Source: Nephromyces sp. MM_2019 (taxonomy: Eukaryota; Apicomplexa; Aconoidasida; Nephromycida). Taken from it: a stretch of 13,152 nt of DNA. A program made the translations under genes and the position numbers. The stretch lies in contig JADHZB010002071.1 of NCBI GenBank assembly GCA_015657535.1, forward strand, positions 10,123 to 23,274, given 5' to 3'. Of the stretch, positions 1-6,880 are shown in pieces (the stretch's first letter is position 1; each line of letters starts with the position of its first letter). Under the pieces are notes generated by a model, which worked only from the letters and a program-made list of their open reading frames with translations, was not told where the DNA came from and ran no database searches.

Positions 1-102
1 TGTGTGTAAAGTAGAGGTCTAAGTGTGTGTAAAGTAGAGGTCTAAGTGTGTGTAAAGTAGAGGTCTAAGTGTGTGTAAAGTAGAGGTCTAAGTGTGTGTA
101 AA
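1..102. repeat. 23-bp minisatellite at the window edge
   Basis: Four perfect copies (1-23, 24-46, 47-69, 70-92) of a 23-base unit beginning tgtgtgtaaagtagagg are followed by a 10-base partial copy. Looser relatives of the same words continue to about 180. The array starts at base 1, so its true length is unknown. It lies just beyond the 3' end of the minus-strand gene, or inside a further intron of it. Confidence 0.97.
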
Positions 103-225
103 AAGAAAGTGAAGAGGTGGGTAAATAGATAAAACTGAGTGCAAAGTAAAGGTGTAAATGTGCAAATAGGTATAAAGTGTAGCAATACAAGGTAAAATTC
201 AAATACACAGACATCTTGTTATTAA

Positions 226-1962
226 TTACCTGGGTATATCATGGCTATGAAATATAGATTTGAACCAAAATGGTTGGCTTGGAGGATGTGGGGCTGGTTT
301 TTCCATACACCAAGCAACAGGCCTGCTTTGCAAATATCCGTGTAATAAACTAAACCCAGCTGCTACAGCAATATAGAATTTCAAACTGAAAAATACATAC
401 ATACACACACACACATACACACAAAAATGTGTATCAAACTTTTAAAACGTATATCTAGAAAATGACATGAGTATATTCAGAAAATGTGTAGAATGAAAGA
501 GCCATATTATATATAGGAGAATTCAATCCAATTATAAAGTTATATGAAGATCTAACAAAAACATAACTAAGAATAAGATCATGATATATATATATATATA
601 TATATCAAGATTCACACACACATATTAGCAAGATTCACACACGCATATTATCAAGATTTACACACACATGTTATCAAGATAAACAAATATAAAAAAGAGA
701 CACATACATATGTATATATCAAGAGACCTATACAACAAATGGCAACAAGATATACACACTGGTTCAAATTTTCAACAATTATATTTCTTTGCTGTACACA
801 GTGTCTTGTGTGTGGATGAGTATAGCACATACATATTATGTTTGTTAAAATATTTTTACCTCTGATATTTATATTTTGATCTCTCCTTTGCCTCTTCTTC
901 TGTATATGGCTCAAATGGCCTTTCTAAACGATTTTGTGCCGCAGGGTCTGGGATATATAAATTTGTACCTTCTACAAGTGTACCCCTTGCCTTTTGTCTT
1001 TTATAATCAACAGAAGGATTTGTGTAAATCTGAGAAGGTTTAAGGGGGTCTGCAATGTTTTTAAAATACCAGGCCATACGATTGTTTGTAGTTACACTCA
1101 AAGAATACCATTCTTTCTCGAATTTGTTATGGACCCAAGCTATATATTTCTTTTGATACTGAGTGAAGGTTGCATGTAAAGGTGTATAGATTTAGAATAT
1201 TTATGTGTATAGTGATCTATTGATTTGTGTATAGATATGGGGTATTTATCTGTAGTATGATGTGTTGCAATAGCTTATTGTAGTGTTGTGTGCGTGCATA
1301 TCGTGGCTTATGTGGTGATAGAGGGCTAATAGGGTGTGTGTTAATATTTTACCACCAAATTTTAGGTGTAATAATAACTAAACACCAACTTCTATCAATA
1401 TTCAACACTAATTGTGTATTAAAGTATTGTAGTATGGAGTTTGAGAAAGGTGGAGTTTTGCAGTATGTATACAGGTATTTGCATTTGTATGAAAGTATGT
1501 AAGTATGCATCAAATTAGTGATGTAAGTAGATGGGTGTGTGTCTGTAGATATAATTTAAGCTTGTGTTTATACTAAATATGAGGATATACAATTCATCAA
1601 TAGGATCATAGTATGGTATGAATAGATGCTCAATCTGGGTTTCAATATATACAAAAGATAATTCCAAAATATTTCATACACAAATCTCTCTGTTTCAGAA
1701 GATCATTCATGAATACGTGAGTTGCCGAAATCTATTTATTTTTCTTTATTTATAATGAAAAAGGTTAGTTTTTTATTTCAAGCTAGTATGTTCTTTTGAC
1801 AGAGTGATACCTCTAAATAACAACTTCAAACGCTATTATCAATATATATGGGATAGGGTAATATGTATCCTCAATATGGCATACCTTGGGAGCAACTTTC
1901 ATCCATAATTTATGCTTGAAACCGGGGAAGAATTTCTCTAAGGTACCACCGCCTCCAGCCAT
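226..1962 (-). CDS. Three-exon gene for a single-pass membrane protein, possibly a mitochondrial inner-membrane subunit
   Basis: I do not recognise the family. Exon 1 (1962-1885) begins MAGGGGTLEKFFPGF and ends after codon 26 at AAG|GTATGC. Exon 2 (1158-860) follows CACTCAG and stays in phase 0. It would stop at TAA (858-856), but that stop lies inside a good donor, CAGAG|GTAAAA. Exon 3 (385-226) follows TTTTTCAG and starts with the single base needed to complete the split codon, so both junctions are phase-consistent. The spliced product is about 178 residues. It has a Lys/Phe/Trp-rich N-terminus, a charged middle (PYTEEEAKERSKYKY, about 110-124), one membrane helix at about 129-144 (FYIAVAAGFSLLHGYL) and a Pro/Trp/His-rich tail. 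This layout suits a small respiratory-chain or ATP-synthase subunit, which is inference. The start context is AAAATGGC. The end is uncertain: the final TAA (228-226) also lies in a possible donor, CCCAG|GTAATT, so a fourth exon beyond the window is possible. If exon 2 is terminal the protein has 126 residues. Confidence 0.6.
396..424. repeat. CA/TG microsatellite next to a splice acceptor
   Basis: An interrupted (CA)n run on the plus strand reads as (TG)n on the minus strand and sits immediately upstream of the predicted exon 3 acceptor at 386-388. Confidence 0.9.
584..605. repeat. (AT)11 microsatellite
   Basis: There are eleven uninterrupted AT dinucleotides, directly abutting the 23-bp CA-rich repeat that follows. 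Confidence 0.97.
604..680. repeat. 23-bp CA-rich minisatellite inside intron 2
   Basis: Three copies (604-626, 627-649, 650-672) of a 23-base unit of the form atcaagattcacacacac plus atatt carry one or two substitutions each. A partial copy follows at 673-680. The unit sequence differs from the 23-bp array at the window edge. Confidence 0.93.
1159..1884 (-). other. Intron 1 of the left-end gene
   Basis: This phase-0 intron of 726 bases starts GTATGC and ends TTCACTCAG on the minus strand. A branch-point-like CTAAAT lies about 30 bases before the acceptor. Much of it (about 1180-1560) is G+T-rich on the plus strand, so the transcript there would be A+C-rich. I saw no extra exon inside it. Confidence 0.55.
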
Positions 1963-2329
1963 TTTGTATCAGTTGTGATAAGAAATAACAAAATATTGGG
2001 GATACTTTATACTAAATTATGCGATGAAAAAGTATATGTTATATAAACAGAAAAATTGTGAAGAATTTATTGATTTTTCGACAAGAAATATAAGCATTTA
2101 TATCAAAAAATTATTGAGGTAAACACTGGCTAGGAAGCAAAGAACTACAAATTTGAGTGTACGTACAGCGTATTTTATTATACTCGACTCGGTTGGGATG
2201 TGTGTAAATGTGTATGTATGTATATTAATGTATGGGTGTTTATATGTGCGCGTATATGTGTGTGGATGTGAATGTGTGTTTAAGTGTTTGTTAGTCTATG
2301 TGCGTCTGCGCGCCTGAGATTATATATTT

Positions 2330-2500
2330 ATGGGTAGTTGTGTGTGTTCGAGGTTAAGTGGTATAGCTGTATTAAGGTGTGTTGGTAAGAGATGGGATAA
2401 TAGAAAATTAGAGGGGAAACTGGAAGAATACAAATCGATCTTCGATTCAAGAATAATTAATGAAAAAACTAGACTGTCATTGCAAACTATTCGGCTTTAA
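2330..2500 (+). CDS. Questionable 56-residue reading frame in a composition break
   Basis: An ATG-to-TAA frame of 56 codons runs through the G+T-rich domain. Its second half (2405-2497) has normal mixed composition and encodes a charged helix-like segment (KLEGKLEEYKSIFDSR and onward), unlike the Cys/Val-rich nonsense around it. The first half (MGSCVCSRLSG) looks like translated repeat. It could be a small exon, a decayed gene fragment or chance. I recognise no family, and an in-frame stop lies just upstream of the ATG. Confidence 0.15.
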   Translation: MGSCVCSRLSGIAVLRCVGKRWDNRKLEGKLEEYKSIFDSRIINEKTRLSLQTIRL

Positions 2501-2593
2501 TTTATATATCAATTTCATTTCACATGCTAAATTTGTTGATAGTCTTAGGGGAAGGTTGCTGGTGTGTGTATTTGGATGACGGGATAGCATGGT

Positions 2594-2621
2594 GGGGGGC
2601 AGGCGGGTGGTAAGGGTGGGG
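2594..2621 (+). other. G-quadruplex motif
   Basis: Four G-runs (2594-2599, 2605-2607, 2614-2616, 2618-2621) are separated by loops of 5, 6 and 1 bases. This fits the usual G3+N1-7 rule on the plus strand. It is conspicuous because the window is AT-rich. It lies about 630 bases upstream of the start codon of the minus-strand gene. Confidence 0.85.
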
Positions 2622-3158
2622 AGTTAGGTTTGTGTGTATATGTGTTTGTGTGTTTTTGGGTGTATGTTTGGGTGTACGTAAGACTGTGTGCAAGTAATGC
2701 ATGTGTTTTTGTTTATATGTGTGTGCATATCTATAGGTTTGTATGTATATTTACTCATGTTGATGTGTATATGTTTGTGTATTATGTTTATTTGTATAAA
2801 TGTGTCCATTTTGAAGTATATATGTTTTTACATATTATGGTTTTACAGTGTATTTTGCACTGTTTGTATAAAGGTTTTTTTGCACGTGTTTGTCAATAAG
2901 TTTGTTTTATGTGTTTATGCTATCTTTTGCTTATGTATACACAGCATTTACATGCCTGCCATTCATATAGTCTAGGTAATTGTATAGGCTAATTGTTTGT
3001 GCATGAGCTGTTTGTGTGCAATTGTTAGTGGAAACTAATTCAAAGGAGTGCCCACATACTTGTCTCACATATCAATTTTTATACATTTTTTGTAATATCT
3101 TAATGTGTGAGTAAACGGGTGTATATGTGTGTGATTGTTCGGAGGCATAAATGAGTAT

Positions 3159-3294
3159 GTTTTTGCGAACATTATTGTATGTTTGTTTGGGCGAACGTTT
3201 GTGTGTGTATGTTTATGCGAACCTATGTGTGTGTGTGTTTATGCGAACCTATGTGTGTGTGTGTTTATGCGAACCTATGTGTGTGTGTGTTTAT
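3159..3294. repeat. 26-bp minisatellite, five units
   Basis: The word gcgaac recurs at exactly 3165, 3191, 3217, 3243 and 3269. Units 3 to 5 (from 3211, 3237 and 3263) are identical 26-mers beginning gtttatgcgaacctatgtgt. Units 1 and 2 are diverged, and a 6-base partial copy ends the array. The period is not a multiple of three, so the reading frame changes with each unit; the open frame across it is not a protein repeat. Confidence 0.95.
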
Positions 3295-4260
3295 TAGTTT
3301 TTCTAGATGAGTGTGTAAGATGTGCTATATGTGTATAAAGTATAAGGTGTCCTAGACATGCATGCAATTGAGGGTATGTATATGTGCAATGTGTTATGTA
3401 TTTATGTCTATGCCAGTTTGTGTGCTAGTGTTTATATGATTTGGGTGAATGTGGTATGTATAGATGTGCATAAATATGTGAGTTTTTTGTGTGTTATGCT
3501 TAAAGTTTTAGTTTGTGTGCTCGTGTATACATAGGTATGCATATGTTAAGGTGCTTGAAGTGTAAATAACACTAATTTTACAAAGTTAAGCAACTTATTA
3601 TTTGTTATAAAAAAAGGAGTTTTTTCAGTTGCAACAAATTGAAACAAACTTAATTTTTATAAGGATAACAGCAGTAGTGTGAAGAAACTATCATCATATC
3701 AAAAAGCTCGGAAACTATGCAATGATTGGTAGAGATATAGAAATTTGTGTATGAACAGTTGTAAAGTTTCTTTTAAAGATTTAAGATATCCCAATCTTAT
3801 TTAGCTTTGAAAGCACAAATTATTGTGGTTGTGCATGATTATATACATAGCTACATAGAGATCTTTAAACTTTATTTAAGGTAAGGTCATCTTAGTTATG
3901 CATTTATTCTCAAGTTGATATAATTTGTCTCGAGAGATATCTATGTTGGGCAATTGGAGCCATTCCATCAATGAATTGTATGTAATATATATATATTTAT
4001 TTTTTAAATTGACAAGAGTATAAATTAGAATTACGAAATATAATCAAAAAGCTCAAAGACACATCAATTAAGGTTAGATCAAGCTTAAAAATTTTGTGTA
4101 AATTTTCATATATAATACTCCAATAATACATAAACAAATATCAACAATCATGCTTGAATCTAATTGATATAAATTGTGATCTAAGTAACAGAGATAGAGG
4201 TAGATTAGGGCCTCATTTATAAGTCACATCAATTGTCAAGCCTAGGTCGAATCGTAAATA

Positions 4261-4283
4261 TAATTGAACTTAGTTCAGTTCAA
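4261..4283. repeat. Short inverted repeat
   Basis: Eight-base arms attgaact and agttcaat (4263-4270 and 4276-4283) flank a five-base loop. It is a possible small hairpin in AT-rich DNA with no assigned role. Confidence 0.5.
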
Positions 4284-4996
4284 TAATTGTAGATATTTAC
4301 TGTCCAGAATCACATAATTAATTATATTGAAAAAGTGAGAGTTAAGCAGAAGGATTGTAACAAATGTGTTTATAAGAAAAAATCTTGGAAACATGTCACA
4401 AATTTCACGTCAAAGAAAAAGGGGTTTCATTAATTAAAAATTATTTTATACAACAGCACATAGTAATTGAAACACATCTATGATAACAATGCATCAACTC
4501 ACATTTAACTGTGAAATGCAATAGATATACATACAATAATGTAAGCATAAATTACTCGAATCTATTTAGATTCACCACCATGTGAGAATTTATGTATAAA
4601 CTTGGATGTATAATCACTAAAAATTAAAGCTGATCACTCTGATTTAAATAAGTATATGGACTACAAGCATGTAGAGCTGCAATAATTGCATTACTCAAAA
4701 TTAGAATAAAATGCTACATAAAAAAAGATACCTAATTATCTGTTCCTCTTGAGTTATTGTAGAAAAAAAAAACCGAATTATAGGGCTTCATCAATCGTTT
4801 CAGAGTTGAGTTTTTGACATGCCTAAAGCTCACTATTTTCATAAGAACGAAACCTGCCCTATAAACAACCTCTAGAACAATTTTATTCAGACTTATTTTT
4901 TTATAATTTTATTTCCATAAACCTTTAAGGTGTACCATTCATCCCCCATCTATTTAATTTTCAAACAGTTGTCTAATTTTTAAAACAAATTATATT

Positions 4997-5347
4997 ATGG
5001 AATTTTTATTAGACTTTTCCCTCCTCTCATTCGCAGGAGTTTTATCTTTACATTTCTGCAATGGTAACGATCCATCTAAGAAATTATATTGGATGAAATA
5101 TCTTTATAATTGGGCCTTTGTCAATTCAATGTTCGATTTATTATCCAAAGTATTATCAGCTCTGCCTTTTAACTTCAAAAGCTACACAGTCTTATTCAAA
5201 TACTCTTTTTTAGTTGCCATGGCCATCCCGAGCACCAATTGGCTTAACACGTTTACCGAAAAATTCGTGAAATATAGCTTCTTTTTTTACAGTAAATTCG
5301 TTACTTATATTTCAGCAACACTTGAGGAACTCAAAACAAAAGTGTAA
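4997..5347 (+). CDS. Small multi-pass membrane protein or exon, possibly FAR-17a/AIG1-like
   Basis: The frame is 116 codons, ending TAATAA. Mixed codon use and a non-repetitive sequence make it the best coding candidate between the two firmer genes. Hydrophobic stretches lie at about residues 4-20, 37-56, 64-78 and 90-105. The arrangement of a first helix, then KKLYWMKYLYNW leading into helix 2, then helix 3 ending AMAIPSTNW, faintly recalls the N-terminal half of FAR-17a/AIG1-like membrane hydrolases. The later half with the family's His is not visible, so this is a weak suggestion. The ATG has A at -3 and G at +4. An alternative is that the frame is an internal exon: a pyrimidine-rich stretch ending TCGCAG (to 5036) is a convincing splice acceptor and would remove the first 13 residues. 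Confidence 0.4.
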   Translation: MEFLLDFSLLSFAGVLSLHFCNGNDPSKKLYWMKYLYNWAFVNSMFDLLSKVLSALPFNFKSYTVLFKYSFLVAMAIPSTNWLNTFTEKFVKYSFFFYSKFVTYISATLEELKTKV

Positions 5348-6042
5348 TAATTGTAACTCTGGTGCAAAATTTGGTATTATAAAATAATATAATGGGTTAA
5401 TGATTTATTGTGCAATTATAGCAACCCCACTATGGAATTCAGAATTCATTAAAATTGTATTCAAATCATTATTATACTATTCGAAACAATTTGATACAAG
5501 CCTGTTGAAATCGGAAAATCAAAAATTTTATACCAGGTTGGTAGCCTCGAGTAGCATTATTTTTTTTTTTTGTCAAAACAAAATATTTTCAATAATACTG
5601 AGGCTTAGAGACCTATTATTGATACTAAATTTGGATTTTTTGGAAATTTTTATTTTGAAATTTGTCTTTTATTCAAAAATTACAAAGTAAGTCACCTCTA
5701 GAAGTCTGTAAACATTTAAAACAATATGACAATCTGGAGTTTATTTTTGAGTGCTCAGTCTACGTGCTGAATTTATAAACAGCTTTTAAACACGCTAAAA
5801 CATTCTTAACATTTCACTTTTCTACAATACAATTAATTGCTTGTCACTTAATCTTATTGTCTAATTATTGATACCTTCAAATTGCCTAAATTTAGAAAAA
5901 TCTGCCATTAGATATCTTTTCTTGTTATATATATATTTATACTACAGCAGTAAAAGAAAACAATAATAAATACTGATTTTAATATTTGGATACAGAGTAA
6001 ATCCTGTGAAATTTTTATCGACCAATGATGCAACATATTTAT

Positions 6043-6105
6043 TAAAAGATTATATATGATATCTCGAAAATATCATACTATTTAATCATATATTATAATC
6101 TTTTA
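6043..6105. repeat. Long imperfect inverted repeat
   Basis: The left arm taaaagattatatatgat (6043-6060) pairs with the right arm at 6085-6105, which carries a three-base insertion. A smaller nested repeat, gatat...atatc, starts at the inner end of the left arm. It could extrude as a cruciform or, if transcribed, form a hairpin. No coding frame surrounds it. Confidence 0.75.
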
Positions 6106-6138
6106 CAAGAGATACAGTAAGTGATTACATACTTGTTT

Positions 6139-6156
6139 AATTAACACTCGTTAATT
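6139..6156. repeat. Perfect 7-bp hairpin
   Basis: The arms aattaac and gttaatt are separated by actc. It lies about 35 bases after the larger inverted repeat. Confidence 0.6.
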
Positions 6157-6880
6157 AGAACTACAATTGATGAAAAATATTAGTAGGGAAAAAGGTTCTA
6201 AGCTATCTTCTGATCTAAAAAAGTTCAAAAATAAGCAACGAATAAATCTTAAATTACTTTAGAATATTAATTTCAGTGTAAAGGGGTAAAGCCTCAGATA
6301 TCTTAAGCATTATACATATTGAAATTATCAAAGTTCTTGAATTGATCATATTCTTGCGACTATAATTTTTATCTCTAATTAAAATATAATAAATAAAAAT
6401 TGTCTACTGTATTATCATTTGCCTTTGTATTTAATATGGGATATATAAAGTCGACCAAAATTATAAATAAGGATGAGCATTGTAGTCGAATAAACTTGGA
6501 ATATAAACATTAAAAGTTATTGATTTCAATGTTACACATAAAGTCAAAGTCAAATGAGAGTTCAATTAATCATGAAAAAAGTCAAGTAAAACATGAAATA
6601 AGAATTTAGGTAAACAAAGAATAGAAGCTGAAAAAAAAAGTTTTTCATACAAATAATTAAAGCAAAAAAATTCTTACTATTTGATTTTTGCTAAAAATTT
6701 TAGCAGTGAGGGTTTTACAATAGTTACTTAAAACTTTCAGGATACACTTATTTAATAAAACTTAATACGAACTTATAATGGTAATTTTAAGATTATTTAC
6801 ATACAAATATATTTCTTGTATCTATTAGTGTTAATTTTAATTCTAGAATACATAATTTACTTAATTAAAAAAGAATTTAA

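Larger units (their letters stand above)
386..859 (-). other. Intron 2 of the left-end gene
   Basis: This phase-2 intron of 474 bases starts GTAAAA and ends GTATTTTTCAG on the minus strand. Directly upstream of the acceptor the transcript would be a GU-rich tract, because the plus strand is a CA microsatellite. The intron also contains an AT dinucleotide run and a 23-bp minisatellite. If splicing fails here, translation stops after three bases of intron, at the TAA within the donor. Confidence 0.5.
1963..4957. other. Gene-poor intergenic region
   Basis: About 3 kb separates the start of the minus-strand gene from the next plausible reading frame. The first 200 bases would hold the promoter and 5' UTR of the minus-strand gene; I see no clear TATA element. 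From about 2190 to 3560 the plus strand is dominated by G and T (tgtgtgtatg-like words). After about 3560 the DNA becomes plain AT-rich sequence with frequent stops in all frames. Open frames within the G+T-rich part are low-complexity (Cys/Val/Tyr repeats) and are not credible genes. Confidence 0.8.
5348..6880. other. Intergenic region
   Basis: This is AT-rich sequence between the plus-strand reading frame and the 3' end of the POT gene. A 96-codon frame at 5400-5690 is rich in Phe/Ile/Leu/Lys, crosses a long T run and is not convincing. The only marked structure is the inverted repeat near 6043-6105 and the small hairpin after it. The 3' UTR of the POT gene would lie in the last few hundred bases; I see no clear AATAAA signal in the first stretch after its stop. 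Confidence 0.7.

Noticed and set aside
1..102. Telomeric repeat at the left edge
   Set aside because: The 23-bp unit does not contain a simple TTAGGG-, TTTAGGG- or TTGGGG-type telomere motif; it is better called a minisatellite.
651..914. 87-codon minus-strand frame
   Set aside because: It runs across minisatellite and intron 2 sequence and overlaps the end of exon 2 in a different frame.
994..1179. 61-codon plus-strand frame
   Set aside because: It is the antisense shadow of exon 2.
1290..1502. 70-codon plus-strand frame
   Set aside because: It lies within predicted intron 1 of the opposite-strand gene, in skewed low-complexity sequence.
2520..2809. Minus-strand frames rich in His, Thr and Pro
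   Set aside because: They are the reverse reading of the G+T-rich repeats and have no domain-like content.
2630..2975. Open frames of 89 and 95 codons on the plus strand
   Set aside because: They are rich in Cys, Val, Tyr and Ile because they translate tgtgtgtatg-type repeats; two overlapping frames stay open for the same reason.
3135..3338. 67-codon frame across the 26-bp array
   Set aside because: The unit length is not divisible by three, so the same DNA word is read in all three frames in turn; selection on a protein would not leave that pattern.
4735..4925. Minus-strand stretch open for about 63 codons, with an internal ATG leaving about 36
   Set aside because: It contains a ten-base homopolymer coding for Phe, no recognisable motif, and its stop lies at an AG|GTATCT sequence that gives no longer model.
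5400..5690. 96-codon plus-strand frame after the 116-codon one
   Set aside because: It is dominated by Phe, Ile, Leu and Lys, spans a long T run, and shows no family resemblance or good splice link to the preceding frame; kept only as a remote possibility of a further exon.
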